Shown: piece after piece, positions 1 through 11,900 of the stretch
Layout of the letters: every line of letters begins with the position of its first letter
How positions within the stretch are numbered: the first letter of the stretch is position 1
Origin: a virus
DNA: 44,602 nt
Direction: 5' to 3' (one strand)
IMG/VR virus record: IMGVR_UViG_3300042302_000978
Span: 1 to 44,602 of that record
Position numbers and translations under genes: made by a program
Notes under the pieces: generated by a model
What the model was told of the DNA's origin: nothing
Database searches by the model: none
The model's input: only the letters and a program-made list of their open reading frames with translations

Positions 1-3000
1 AAACAGATTCTGAAGAACCAAGAAACTATAATAAGTTTATCTAAGAAGTCTGCAGGTGATAAAAAGAGTGACTTTGAAAAGGCGGGTGGTGATAAGAAGA
101 AAGAAAGCCAGATTAAAAAAGGTATTGGAACTATATTGCTTATTGCAGTTGCTGTACTTGCCATAGGAATGGCATTTAAACTTGTTGGTAAAATTGATTT
201 TCTATCGGTTGTAGGTTTAGGATTAGCCATGTTGATAATGTCTGAGGCGTTTGTAAAAATAGCCAAAACAAAAATGACTATAAAAGAGGCTGCTATTGCA
301 TCACTTGCAATGGTTATGATGGCAATTGCCGTTACTCTTTCATCATGGGTATTAAAAATGATTAGTCCAATCGGAATAGCACAGTTACTAACGGGTATTG
401 CAATAACTGCAATGTTTTATATTATGGCTCCTAAATTCGCGATGTTATTGAATGCTGTTAATAATAGCTTCAAAAAAGTGAGTTATGCAGACATAATCAA
501 AGTTACTGTAATCTTAGTTGCTATGTCTGTGGCGATAACTCTTTCATCATGGGTATTGAGATTAATCACACCATTGAGTCTTGGACAGATTATAACGGGT
601 ATTGGTATAACCGTGATGTTCTATGTTGTGTCTAACTTTTTACCTAAGCTTGCCATTTCGGTAATCGCGGTTAGTAAAATAATGAGTAAAAAAGACTTGG
701 CGTTGTTGCCAATCATGTTGGTTGCATTTTCTATTGCGATAACACTTTCGTCATGGATATTGAGAATGATTGCACCAATGTCGTTTGGACAAATAATAAC
801 AGGGATTGCAATAACTGCGATGTTCTGGATTGTATCTAACTTCTTGCCTAAGCTTGCACTTGCTGTAATCGCGGTTAGTAAAATAATGAGTAAAAAGGAC
901 TTAGTTTTACTACCACTTATGATGGTTGCATTTTCTATCGCGATTATGCTTTCTTCTTTAATATTAAAATTGATTCAACCACTATCGTTTGGTCAGATAA
1001 TAACAACAATAGTTGTTACTGCAGTATTTTGGGCAATTTCGATGTTTTTAACAGATATCGCAATTGGTGTTATAATGGTTGATAAAATATTGGGTAAAAA
1101 TAAAATATGGATGATTCCATTGGTTTATGTTGCGATATCTGCTGCCATAATGGTTGCCGGTTTCCTTTTCTCGATGACTCCAGAATTGGGTTGGAAACAA
1201 ATGGTTGGTATTCTATTGATTGGTTTGATATTTGCTGGATTGGCTTATGTTATGCCTGATATGGCGATTGGTCTTGTTATCATGGAGAAGGCCTTGGGTA
1301 AAGGTAAAATGTGGTTGATTCCTTTGGTTTATGTTGCGATTGCTGCTGCCATAATGGTTTCGTCTCACATTCTTAATGCTAGTGCTGAAATACCTTGGAT
1401 GAAGCTACTTAACATATTGGTATTCTCTGTTGTATTAGTGATTGCAGTTGCTTTAATCGGATTACTATCTTTACTTTTAGTCAAAGTTATTGGATTAACC
1501 ACTATACTAAAAGGATCTCTTTGTATTGTGGCTATAGCCACTTCAATAATGTTGGCATCATGGCTTCTTACTAAGGGTAGTTATAAAAAATATCCTGATT
1601 GGAAATGGGTACTTTTTGCAGCATTGGCAATTGTGGTATTTGGTTTAATAGGATGGTTATTGATGAAGATTGGTAGTCTCAGTACGTATATAAAGGGTGG
1701 TATTGCCATATTGGCGGTTGCTACTACTATTATGTTGACTTCGCATATAATAAATGCTGGAAACTATAAAAAATATCCTAAACTGGCTTGGTCTCTAGGT
1801 GTTGGTGCTGCATTGTTGGCATTTGGTTTGGCTGCGGTTGGATTGGGGTTAGTGATGATGTTTGATGGTGGTTTATCTCTTTTATTAGGTTCTCTTGGTA
1901 TTTTAGGAGTATCTGCAACTATAGTTGCTGCCTCACACATACTTGCTCAGGGTAAATATGGTAAATTTCCTTCACTTGGATGGTCTGTTTCTGTTGGTTT
2001 AGCATTGGCTGCCTTTGGTGGTGGAATGGTTCTTTTGGGTGGTCTTATAATAGCATCTTTTGGTATTGGTGGTCTTATGCTTGCAGCAGGTGCTAAGGCT
2101 GTTTTGAAGGTCGCAGAAACTATAGTAAAGTCATCACACATATTAGCCAAAGGAAATTGGAAAAAGGGTCCTACGGTTGAATGGGCATCGGGAGTTGCAA
2201 TTGCACTTGGTGCTTTTGCACCAATCTATAGTATGTTGTTGGAAAACGCACCTGGACTTTTCAGTGCGGGTGGTGGTGTTGGTCCAGACGATTTTGCAAG
2301 GGCCATAGTAACCGTTAGTAAGGGTATAATGACTGCAGCGGCTGAATTCGCCTCTCCTAAGAATAAAAGTGTTTGGAAAGGTGGACCTACACAAGCTTGG
2401 GCGACTGGTGTTGGTATAGCATTAGGTGCATTCGCCCCAGTTTATATGATGTTGCTTAACAATGCACCTGGTATATTCAGTAAGGGTGGTGGTGTCGGAC
2501 CTGAAGATTTTGCAAAGGCAGTTATGACGGTTTCTAGAGGTATAATAGCAGCTGCTGGAGTATTTGCGTTAAATACCGCACAATTCGAAGAAGGTAAATA
2601 TCCTTCTGTTAAATGGGGTCAAGGTGTAGGTGCTGCACTTAATGCCTTTGCTCCTGTATTTACCGCGTTGAGTAAAGATACTGGTTGGTTTACATCGGGT
2701 GATGAGGTTATAACCAACATGGTAAGTGGTGTCATTAGACTAGCGGGTGCCATCGTCACAGTTGCACAAATATTCGAATGGGCTAAGATGAAGTGGGATT
2801 CAGCTCCTAGTAAAAATTGGTCATGGAATGTCGGAGTTGCCGTTAGGTCATATGCAAAATTGGCTTCTGATATAAGTAAAAATACGGACTTTTTTGGTAT
2901 AGGATTGTCTTTGCCTGTTAAAATCGTATCTTCAATTATTTCTGTAGGACATATTATACAAAAAAACAAAAAGGCACTAACAAGTTATTTGAATCCTGCA

Positions 3001-3981
3001 TTTGTGCCTATTTTGGCAGTAAGTGTTAGGGGTTATGTTAGGTTAACTGACTTTGTTGCAAAAAGTGCTGGTATGTTAATGAACGAAAGTGGTGTTAGAA
3101 CCGTTGCTGTTCAGATGGCCACTACTGCCAAAATATTAGAAAAAAACAAAAAGTATTTCTCTTATTTGATTCCGAGAAACTTTATAGCCAATTTGGCACC
3201 TAACTTATTAGGGTATGCTACAATGGCAAGGGCTTTGGAGAAGATGATGACGATTACCGAAAAGAAATTCATACCTTTAAGTGCATTGGGTGGAACCGAC
3301 GTTAGTTATAAGACTACTAGACCTGCAGATATTTCTATTGTCAATAGAGTTGCTGCACAGATGTCTTTGACTGCAGCTATTATTGGTAAGAATGCTAAAT
3401 ATTTCAATACTAAAATAGATCCTAACTTCATGAAATCGGTAGGGTCAAATCTTTTCTATTATATGACTATTGCTAAAAAACTACAATCACAACAAAGTTT
3501 TGGATCTATGATAAAAAGTGCTTTTGGTCTTGATCCTATGAGTCAAATGGCAAATGGTATGATTAAACTTGCCAAAGGATATGATAGTCTTGCATCTTCC
3601 ATAAAAAAGATGGGTTCTGCAATGAGCCAAATCAACGACAAGAAGCTTTCACAGATGGAAAGAATGGCTAGACTGGGTAGAAGTCAGAACCAAAGTAAAG
3701 GATTCTTAGGTTCTCTTGGTGAGGCTGCTGGTTCTGTTGTTGGTGCTGTGGGTGGACTTGTTGGTGGTGCTCTCAATATGGTTACTCCTGGTGGTGGTCC
3801 TGGATCTAAATCAAGTAGTAGAGAAAAGGAAAAAGTTGGTAAATATGGTAATGTTAACAAACAGAATGATATGATTATAGAACTACTTATGGAATTGAAT
3901 AGTAAGATTGGTGCAGGTTCAAATATCGATACTGCTATGTTGAAAAAGTTGAACGAGAAAAAAGATTCTAAACTTCAGTAA
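1..3981 (+). CDS. Very large hydrophobic repeat protein, tape-measure candidate (5' partial)
   Basis: The frame is open from base 1, so the start lies upstream; 1326 codons plus stop are visible. After a charged, Lys-rich stretch (about residues 1-40) come many hydrophobic segments. Four copies of a 68-residue unit (204 nt apart, near 330, 534, 738 and 942) share the core LSSWVL/LSSWIL followed by a Pro and an IITGI-type helix. A second repeat family follows (SHIL or SHII, then GxYKKYP or GKYGKFP, then W..GVG), then two near-copies around GGGVGP(D/E)DFA. The C-terminus is Ser/Gly/Lys-rich with a short coiled coil. Size, repeated helices and late-operon context suit a tail tape measure protein; T4 gp29 is much shorter (590 residues). 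A virion membrane-insertion protein is an alternative. The function is inference; the repeats are seen directly. Confidence 0.55.
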   Translation, partial: KQILKNQETIISLSKKSAGDKKSDFEKAGGDKKKESQIKKGIGTILLIAVAVLAIGMAFKLVGKIDFLSVVGLGLAMLIMSEAFVKIAKTKMTIKEAAIASLAMVMMAIAVTLSSWVLKMISPIGIAQLLTGIAITAMFYIMAPKFAMLLNAVNNSFKKVSYADIIKVTVILVAMSVAITLSSWVLRLITPLSLGQIITGIGITVMFYVVSNFLPKLAISVIAVSKIMSKKDLALLPIMLVAFSIAITLSSWILRMIAPMSFGQIITGIAITAMFWIVSNFLPKLALAVIAVSKIMSKKDLVLLPLMMVAFSIAIMLSSLILKLIQPLSFGQIITTIVVTAVFWAISMFLTDIAIGVIMVDKILGKNKIWMIPLVYVAISAAIMVAGFLFSMTPELGWKQMVGILLIGLIFAGLAYVMPDMAIGLVIMEKALGKGKMWLIPLVYVAIAAAIMVSSHILNASAEIPWMKLLNILVFSVVLVIAVALIGLLSLLLVKVIGLTTILKGSLCIVAIATSIMLASWLLTKGSYKKYPDWKWVLFAALAIVVFGLIGWLLMKIGSLSTYIKGGIAILAVATTIMLTSHIINAGNYKKYPKLAWSLGVGAALLAFGLAAVGLGLVMMFDGGLSLLLGSLGILGVSATIVAASHILAQGKYGKFPSLGWSVSVGLALAAFGGGMVLLGGLIIASFGIGGLMLAAGAKAVLKVAETIVKSSHILAKGNWKKGPTVEWASGVAIALGAFAPIYSMLLENAPGLFSAGGGVGPDDFARAIVTVSKGIMTAAAEFASPKNKSVWKGGPTQAWATGVGIALGAFAPVYMMLLNNAPGIFSKGGGVGPEDFAKAVMTVSRGIIAAAGVFALNTAQFEEGKYPSVKWGQGVGAALNAFAPVFTALSKDTGWFTSGDEVITNMVSGVIRLAGAIVTVAQIFEWAKMKWDSAPSKNWSWNVGVAVRSYAKLASDISKNTDFFGIGLSLPVKIVSSIISVGHIIQKNKKALTSYLNPAFVPILAVSVRGYVRLTDFVAKSAGMLMNESGVRTVAVQMATTAKILEKNKKYFSYLIPRNFIANLAPNLLGYATMARALEKMMTITEKKFIPLSALGGTDVSYKTTRPADISIVNRVAAQMSLTAAIIGKNAKYFNTKIDPNFMKSVGSNLFYYMTIAKKLQSQQSFGSMIKSAFGLDPMSQMANGMIKLAKGYDSLASSIKKMGSAMSQINDKKLSQMERMARLGRSQNQSKGFLGSLGEAAGSVVGAVGGLVGGALNMVTPGGGPGSKSSSREKEKVGKYGNVNKQNDMIIELLMELNSKIGAGSNIDTAMLKKLNEKKDSKLQ

Positions 3982-4010
3982 ACAATTTGATTGTTATTCA
4001 TATAATAGAT

Positions 4011-4445
4011 ATGAATAAAAATGTTTCCATCTTTAAAAAGATTAGACTTTTCTCTTTTTATAAAAAAGTTATCAAAGAAAATAGTGAAGAGCTTGAGAGA
4101 AACTTTGGCCTTAGAGTTGATAAGGCACAAAGGTTATATACCGTTCTAAACATTCCTGAAGAAATAATAGGAGAGTCTTTTTCTCTTAAAAAATCTGATA
4201 TCGATCGTATATCAGAAAACTATATAAAAGAGTATAACACCGAAGTAAACCGTATATTAAATGCAAAGGGACTTGGAGAGCTTTTTGGTCTTTATGAGGT
4301 TAAAAAGGTTGATAAGTACTCATATTTGGTGGTTATCGGATATTCACTTTTCAAAAGTAATGAGTATTATAATAAACTATATTGGAGAGTATATCCTATT
4401 ATTGGGATAGTATCAATCATTACTACAATTTTACTACTTGTTTAG
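4011..4445 (+). CDS. Small protein with a C-terminal membrane anchor
   Basis: I place the start at the ATG of MNKNVSIFKK (4011); an upstream in-frame TTG exists at 3987 but would leave only 5 bases after the previous stop and add residues lacking coding character. The product is 144 residues: a basic N-terminus, a charged middle with predicted helices, and a final hydrophobic stretch (YPIIGIVSIITTILLLV) typical of a tail anchor. It follows the large repeat protein by 29 bases and is probably co-transcribed with it. No family is recognised. It could be a small inner-membrane protein; a virion role is possible only by context. Confidence 0.7.
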   Translation: MNKNVSIFKKIRLFSFYKKVIKENSEELERNFGLRVDKAQRLYTVLNIPEEIIGESFSLKKSDIDRISENYIKEYNTEVNRILNAKGLGELFGLYEVKKVDKYSYLVVIGYSLFKSNEYYNKLYWRVYPIIGIVSIITTILLLV

Positions 4446-4468
4446 TAAACTTTTAATCAAAAATGTAT

Positions 4469-4476
4469 TATAAATA
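4469..4476 (+). promoter_or_regulatory. Late-promoter-like box TATAAATA
   Basis: TATAAATA matches the T4 late promoter core exactly. It sits 21 bases upstream of the ATG at 4498, in an AT-rich gap between two genes. The window encodes a gp55-like late sigma factor, so a T4-type late promoter is plausible; start-site mapping is lacking. Confidence 0.45.
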
Positions 4477-4497
4477 AAAATTCAAAATATAAAAATT

Positions 4498-4944
4498 ATG
4501 GCAAAAGAAACAGCAGAAGCATTCTATGAGTTAGATGAGACAACAGAAGAGCTTTTTATGGATGTCTTCAACAAGAAGTCGTTTCCGGTTAATGTTAACT
4601 TTCAATTTATTGGGAGCTCTAAACAAAAGCAATTGATAAAAGTAGCTAAAATCGCGGATGATTTTGCCTTTGTTCTTAAAAAAGAACTTAAAGTTATCAT
4701 CAATGAAGATCTTTTAAACGTATTTGATGAAGAGTCTATAACTATTCTTATCGAGCAAGAGATTGATAAAATCAATATCAATATGGAAAGTGGTAAGATT
4801 AAGTTGGTAGGAACAGATTTAAACACATTTTCTTCTATTGTAAACAAATATGGTGTTGAGAAAGTAGCAAGAGCTAACAAAGTTGAAGAACTTTATAGTG
4901 AACAACAAAAAGATGCTAAGACAGACGAAGAATTTATTATCTAA
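4498..4944 (+). CDS. Conserved phage protein of unknown function
   Basis: 148 residues, soluble, acidic. The N-terminus (YELDETTEELFMDV) and the middle (SKQKQLIKVAKI, then NEDLLNVFDEESITILIEQE) look like a compact alpha/beta domain that I associate loosely with conserved hypothetical proteins of T4-like phages; I cannot name a family. There is no HExxH motif or other catalytic signature. It starts 21 bases after a TATAAATA box, is followed after 2 bases by the gene at 4947, and is likely in one late operon with it and the gene at 5230. Confidence 0.75.
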   Translation: MAKETAEAFYELDETTEELFMDVFNKKSFPVNVNFQFIGSSKQKQLIKVAKIADDFAFVLKKELKVIINEDLLNVFDEESITILIEQEIDKININMESGKIKLVGTDLNTFSSIVNKYGVEKVARANKVEELYSEQQKDAKTDEEFII

Positions 4945-4946
4945 TC

Positions 4947-5204
4947 ATGAGTATTATAACTAAAAAATACGTATCTGCGCTTCAAAAAAGATACGAAGCT
5001 GAGATGGCTGAGGCAGAAGCAAACATAGCACTTTATCTATCTGGTCATAATCTTGCAGCAATCGGAGAGCACTCTGATTTGATGGAAGAACAAGATAAGT
5101 GGATCGAAAAATATACGAATGCTAAAGATAAATTGGAAACTTTAAAATCTTTGGATTTGAATGATTCGGATTTAGATAAAAAGTCGGAAAGAATTAACAG
5201 CTAG
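4947..5204 (+). CDS. Small coiled-coil protein
   Basis: 85 residues, highly charged and helical throughout (RYEAEMAEAEANIALYL, then EEQDKWIEKYTNAKDKLETL), consistent with a short coiled coil. It begins 2 bases after the previous stop, so translational coupling is likely. It ends with a TAG stop, showing that TAG is a normal stop codon in this genome. No family is recognised. Its place between two probably late genes suggests a minor structural or assembly role, which is inference only. Confidence 0.7.
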   Translation: MSIITKKYVSALQKRYEAEMAEAEANIALYLSGHNLAAIGEHSDLMEEQDKWIEKYTNAKDKLETLKSLDLNDSDLDKKSERINS

Positions 5205-5229
5205 GCTGTACAAAAATAAAAACAAAAAT

Positions 5230-5916
5230 ATGTCAAATATTGAAACAAACGTAGTAAAACCAGAGATTAAATTCTTTGAAAATAACACTGAGAATTTAGT
5301 TATTGATCCTATCAATGAAGTTATTTTAGATAGTAAAATCAAATCTATCGAAGACTATATGGTCAACAATGATGGAACTAATAAAAGTGATGAAGAAAAA
5401 GATAATCTTTATAAAGTATCACAAGGATTTTGGAAAGAGTATACTGATGCTTTAAGAGATGCTAAATACAACTTCCATCTTAATAGAGTTCAATGGAAAT
5501 TCTTAACAGATTTAATCTTACAAAAATTAGAGTATGATGTAAACACTGTTTTCTTCGCAATCGAATTAACTGAGTTATTGGGAACAATGAGAGATGTTAA
5601 ATATACAAACGATGATGAGTTAATCGCTTTCCCTGTTAATGCAACAGAAATCACTTACATCTACCATTTAATATCAAAACATAAAGTTAAAGGTCTTACT
5701 AAAGATTCTTATACATTCTCTAAAGTTTTGATGAGAATAGGAACTATTAGTAAACTTTTCAACTATTACGATTCTTATGCAAAAAGTTTATCTACAGATA
5801 TCCAGGATTGGGTTGCTTCTTTTGAAGAAGGTATCATTGCAGAAGGTGTTGAGAAAAAGAAAAGAAAATCAGAAACAGTTGAAGCTACGGTAATCGAACC
5901 AAGTTCAAACAACTAA
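5230..5916 (+). CDS. Unknown protein, likely abundant and late
   Basis: 228 residues, soluble. It has a disordered, charged N-terminus to about residue 60, a helical core with aromatic residues (GFWKEYTDALRDAKYNF, then RVQWKFLTDLILQKLEYD) and a Lys/Glu-rich tail (EKKKRKSETVEATVIEP). Codon choice favours TTA, ATC and GTT as in the sheath and tube genes, suggesting high expression. It is the last gene of the plus-strand block and is followed directly by a strong hairpin terminator. No homologue is recognised; a virion protein or assembly factor is possible. Confidence 0.7.
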   Translation: MSNIETNVVKPEIKFFENNTENLVIDPINEVILDSKIKSIEDYMVNNDGTNKSDEEKDNLYKVSQGFWKEYTDALRDAKYNFHLNRVQWKFLTDLILQKLEYDVNTVFFAIELTELLGTMRDVKYTNDDELIAFPVNATEITYIYHLISKHKVKGLTKDSYTFSKVLMRIGTISKLFNYYDSYAKSLSTDIQDWVASFEEGIIAEGVEKKKRKSETVEATVIEPSSNN

Positions 5917-5934
5917 TCATTGATTTAGTTTAAT

Positions 5935-5968
5935 AAAAAAGCCTTTAGATTTTCTAAAGGCTTTTCTT
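5935..5968. terminator. Bidirectional intrinsic terminator
   Basis: A perfect 9-bp stem (GCCTTTAGA / TCTAAAGGC, 5941-5961) with a 3-base loop is flanked by an A-run on the left and a T-run on the right. It separates the convergent genes at 5230 (+) and 5969 (-) and can end both transcripts. Confidence 0.85.
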
Positions 5969-8900
5969 TTAATATACTGGCTCAATCGGAGTAAATGGTC
6001 CGATTATGTCTCTCATTCCTGAAGAATCAACTAAATCTTTTATTCCACGTATTTCGTAGTTTTTTCTGTCTCTATAAACTGCCCCATATCCATTTTCTGA
6101 AGATATCTCTATTACAATGAATGGATCTATGTTAGAATCTAACGCAAAGTTGAATGGTGCTATTATTGGTGTTTTATGTGGACCATTTTCTTTCATAGAA
6201 ATAATAGAATGTGTTGCACCGACTTTTGGTGGTGGAAGTATTCTTCTATATTCGTCTATTGTCTGTACCGGTTCTAAATCTATTTCTAACCACTCTGTTA
6301 TATTCAACCAATTTTGGTCATCTCCTTGGTCTAATACCGGTGGTATTGCAGAATAAGTTGCACCAAGTCCACTATAAACAAACATCTCTCTATTATATTT
6401 TACTATGTTTGTTACTCCATATGTTCCATTTGCATCCCAATCTTCCACATCTTCATTTTTTCTTGGACTTTTAACCTTATTGTTGTCTTGTGCAGACTCA
6501 TATATCTTTCCATAATAAGTTACTTTATCACCTTTCATATAGTTTGTAAATGGTGCCCATTCTTTATATGTTTTATATGTTCTAATCTTTATAGTAAAGT
6601 ATTCTGGTAGAACCATATTTTCTTTAAACTCATAATATGGTCTTGGTGGTGGAACTAAACCTGTTGGATTTTTGTCTGCACCTACTCCATCTACTATAGT
6701 ATAGAAGTCTAATACACAGTTGTAGACGGTAGATCCACTATTAACCGGCATCAAATAAGCTTCGTTTAGTTTAAATGATATTGGTGTCATACTTTCTCTT
6801 ATGTTGACTATTCTCATATCATGAACTCTATGAGTAATCTGTGTACCACCTGTAAAGTAAGCTCTTCCTGTTATGTCTAGTATTTTGTGAGTTAGTGGAA
6901 TTATATTACTTTTCAACCAGAATTTTAATCCTTGTAGTTTTATCGTTATATCATCTATACTATATCCAAGTAAATTGTTTCCTTCTTTGTCTGTTATAAA
7001 GTATGTTAGATTGAATAGGTTTGTCTCTTCAAAGTTCTCGTTTGGAAAAGTATGCTTTACAAAGTCGTTTTCTGTCCATCCTTCCACAGAGTTGTCAAAT
7101 ATATCTGGTATTTCTACTTTGAATAGTTTTAAAAAGTTTTCTGAAGTAGTATTTATATTTCTATAGTATTCGTTTAGTTGTAAATCGTTGTATCCAAAGA
7201 AGTTTATTGCGTTTATTATGGATTTGTATGATCCAATATAAGGATATATCAAATGCTTCATCATCAAAAGTTCTTTTCTCTTCATGTTTAAGAAGTTCCA
7301 ATCTACACCACCTTCTAATATGTCATAATCTTTAAATATGAATATCTCATTATGACCTATATTTTTTCCTACATTTCCTAATTCTATTTTGAATCTTGGA
7401 TCTTCTATTTCAGTCTGTCCTATTGTTTTAAATCTAGCAATCTCTCTATCTGTAACAAATAAAGTTGTTTTTAGGTATGTAGTTGTTCCTGATTTTGGAT
7501 AGTCGGTTATTACAGTTTTTTCACTTTCAAAGAAGTCTAAATCTATGTTAAAGAAATCTACTATTATAGTTTTGTTGTAGATTTCTGATATCTTAACTAC
7601 ATATCCACTATTTGTTGATATGTACTGATTTTTAGTATTTGTTATATCCTTTATTTCGATTCCTAAATATTGTCCTACTTTCAAACCTTTACCTATAAAA
7701 GTCTCTTCTGACATCATGTTGAGTTTTATTTGTCCTCTTTTGTATCCGTCTGAAGTAAGTGTGTCAAATGATATAATAGTGTCATTTGTAGGAGTACTGG
7801 TGATACTAAACTCTACTTCTTCTCTTTTATAAAGTTGTAAAAATGAACTATATGCACCTTCTTCGGGTGCTTTAAATCCTAAGAATAGTTGAAGTGGTGT
7901 TGGCTCTGTAGAAACATCATCTTGGTCATCTATGTAACTAAGTTCATATTCAACACTATCAAAAACGATTTGTTGATATTCAGGTAAATCCACTTTGTTT
8001 ATGTCTCTGTTAGGATATTTGTTTAAAGGAACATCTTTGAATGGTTTTGGTCCTTTATATGTATAAGGACCTGTCTTTTCAAGTTGCTCTCCGCTCAAAT
8101 CATATATGAAGAATTCTGGATTTTCATCTGTCAACCATCTCCAATAGTATTTTACTGCAACATCACCTTCAAAGTTTTCTCTTGGTCTTCTGACACATTC
8201 ATATGCCTTTACCCAAAGTTCTGTTGGTTTTACGTAATTTGGATTTAAAGTACCAAATTGTCCTTCGTCTATCGAACTTCCTGTTACTCCAATTATGTCA
8301 ACTATACTATTTACGGTTGGTTTTATTACAAAAACATTTGCCATCGATGGTTGTAAAGTCCATATAGATTTGTCTTCTGGGTTGTATAGTATTCTTTTAC
8401 TTATGGCTGGCGTCGTTTCTGTATGAACCACTACTCCATTTGCAGAATCCACAACACAAACTGTGCTTGTTGTATCCGATGCTAAATATACACCACCATC
8501 ATATTGGTTTAGTGCCATTCTACCATATATTGATGGATTTCTATCTATGTTTATGGTATTGTCTGTAAGATTCAAAGATCTGAATCTAAAAGTCTTGTCA
8601 GAAACGTTCATCTCGCCTGTAAGGTTGTTGTAAATTACATCCACAAACTCACTCATGGTCATTCCTGGTACTGATGCAGTCAGTCCATTATCTATTCTCC
8701 AAAGTTGTGCATCTGCATAAACATATACAGATTCGTTTACTGGTTCATAGAATATAGAAGATTGTGCAAGATCAGGAATATTGTAAGATGTTTGTATATC
8801 TCTCGTTGCACCATTTACTCTAATCAATAAATCTGCGTCGGTAGTTATGTATATGTCTTTTTCAAACTCGTTGTATACCATTTTCCCTGTTTTTGTGTCT

Positions 8901-11900
8901 GTAGGTGATGGTGTTGTGAGATTTGTTATTAAAACGTTTTTATAACTGAATATTGATATTGTCGGGCTATTTTCGTAAGTAACGTAGATATCACCGTTGT
9001 CTGTGTTTATCAACATGTCCGCTGCCGTGTTGGTTAATGTTATAGATGTTACTATTATGTTTAATACAGGATCGACAACCCATAATTTGGTTTTTGATAG
9101 ACAATATAGGAAGCTATTGAAAGTATTGAATTCTATCTCTATACTATCAGTGTTTCCTGTAAGATATATTGTAGATAGATATACTCCGGTATATGCATCC
9201 ATTGCACTAAGATTGTCTCCTAACACAAAAACAGAGTTGGATAGCTGTATGTATTTCATATCAATAAGATTTGAAACTCCAGGCTGTCCACTTATGTTAT
9301 AGTTTATTGTTTCGTAGTCGTTGAAGTTATAGTTTACACCAAACATCTCTTGATTATGTTGTATAGGGTTGAATGGCCCTCCTTGTCCTGTTGGTCCTAC
9401 CGCAGGATCACACGTAGTCTGTCCAAATCCTATAGTGAATGCTAAAGTTATGAATCCAGATGATCTACAAGGTGCACTTTCTAATCCCCAGAAAGGTCCT
9501 TGGTAGTTAAGACTCATAATCTTTGGATCAACACTAAGAAGATTATATTTTACGTCTTGTAAAGGATGAGGTGTACTATTTACACCAATTACTCTTCCTG
9601 TTCCAAACCCCGCATCTTCAAAAGATGAATTTGCATCGGATTTTATTAGTCTTACTTCATTTCCAGTAACAATAGTTCCTTTGTTTCCTTTAATCTTTTT
9701 AGTTATCACATAGTCTGTCTGACCAGGTAGCATAATCTTACCGGTCTTTATGGTATAGTCAAGTCTTCTGTCTGTTCTTTTGACATCAAACTTCAATAGA
9801 TTATTTATACTTTTAACTATTATTCCGTATGTTTCTAATACTGGAGCATGTTCTTCTGTCCATGCTACCAATGTTGCGGGAATATCCGGTAATTTCACGG
9901 TTGCGGTTGATGATGTTGATGATACGGTCGCACCTGTGTTGTCAAGGAAGGTTCCGTATATTGTCTGCATCTCATATGGTTTGCTGTTTATTGTAAACGA
10001 TAGATTTCCACCTATTTCATTGAATAAAACTTTAGAGTGTTCTATATGATAATCTGCGGTTGTTCCTACTTCTATTCGATTTATTTCTATAGGTATGTTA
10101 GGATATTCCGATCTTATTACAATGGCGTTGTAGAATGGTGAAACATAACTTCCTAAGTATTCTAAATCTGCTGTGATTCCTAATGCACGAAGTCTGACAA
10201 AGTTTCTAGATAACCAGTTTCTTAGAGTTCTATCTATAGTTCTTTGCATATCTGGTGCCGCACCTGAATATATCCAAGCCACTTCTTCTTCATATACTTG
10301 TTTGTTGATTACTAACTTTATTCCAAACTCATCTATATCTGTAAAGACTATATTATATTTGTAGTTTTCTGAGTAGTCGTAGTTTAACTCTTGTGTGAAC
10401 TTTTCTTTTATCTCAATAAGTCTTTCATTAGTTTGAAATTGCTTACCTATCAAATAAGAGCTACAATTTGCGACCTCTGTATCGTATAGATTTGATAGAA
10501 ACAAATAGTTATTTGATGGTATAGAACTCGATGATGATAAATCTGGTGGCATCGAAAAAAGTTCTATTGCTTTTCTAATGATGAATGCTTCTCTATCTCC
10601 TAAATTTGCCAAACATGTACTTACGGTCTCTGTGTGGTAGAAATTAACTTCTGCATACTTACTTGGATACATCAAATCTGCTTTCAGTACTCCCTTATTT
10701 AAGTATAAATCTATATTTAATGAACTAAAATCGTCTTTATATTTTTCTGCAGCCATTGCTAATGTAACAGAACTACTTTGTGTATATCCCTGTTCAAAAT
10801 ATAGTCTATCTGTTGTTAAATAGATTTGACAATTGTTTACTATTTCATCAGTAAGTACTTGATCAACTGAAATATATGTTGGTTTTCCCCAATACTCTTT
10901 TGAGTTGGCGGGAGTGACAAATTGTGTGTTTACATTTGAATAGTCTTGTGTGTATGCCTTTATACATTGGTATACGTTGTTGTTATATAAAACCTGAGAC
11001 TTTTCTGTATACACAACAAGTTCTGTTATGTTAGCAAAGTTGGGTACGTTACTAACTGTAAGAAAGTTTGTATTTAATGTAGATCCAATTATTTTAAACT
11101 CTCTACCCGATTTTAATATTTTTGGAAATGCATTCAGATTTTTGAATGTTATTCTACCATTTGCAATGGTTATTCCTCCGTCGTATATTTTAGGAACATC
11201 GGTTTTAGATATAAGTTCAATAAGAAGATTTTTATCAGTCTCAATATTTTTAAGGTAGTATTCAAAATGTACTGCATCAGTCACTTCGTTTTCTTTAACT
11301 GTATAGACACCATCATTTTTTTCACTATTTACTATATTTAGTTTTTTACCTGCGTAGTATTTGTCGTAAAAGTTTGGTTCGTTCCATTCCGAAAGGTTGT
11401 TTTTGTAGTCTGCGTCTATATAGTTGTATATTCCTAAGAGATTTGAACCTCTAAGTGTTACATCTTTTATCGATCCATTTGTGTATTCGACATAGTACAT
11501 TGATTCAAACGTCGCGTTATCTACGTCTGTTAGTATCATTACTGCACCTTTTTTAGAACCGATTACTGCATAAGTCTTTTTAGTATCTTGAAACTCCAAA
11601 AACTCACTATCAAACATTATAAAAGTTCCAATAGGGAAAAATCTTTCAAAATCCACACCGTATATCCATTTAGAATAGAAGCTTGGATCATTATTTACAG
11701 GTTCTATTGCAGCCATAGAAAATGTTCCTAATCTTGCTCCATAGAAGTGCATTCCCCATTCGTTGAATATCTGAAACTTACTTAGAGTTAAATCTCCAGA
11801 AACTGCATATTCAAATGCCGGAAGATATTCCATTGTATATAGACCAATTGTCTTATAGATGTCTGATGAACTTTGGTGAAAAAGTAAATCTCCTTCGAAT

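Noticed and set aside
3987-4010. Extended TTG start for the gene at 4011
   Set aside because: The added residues lack coding character and the ATG at 4011 gives a typical basic N-terminus.
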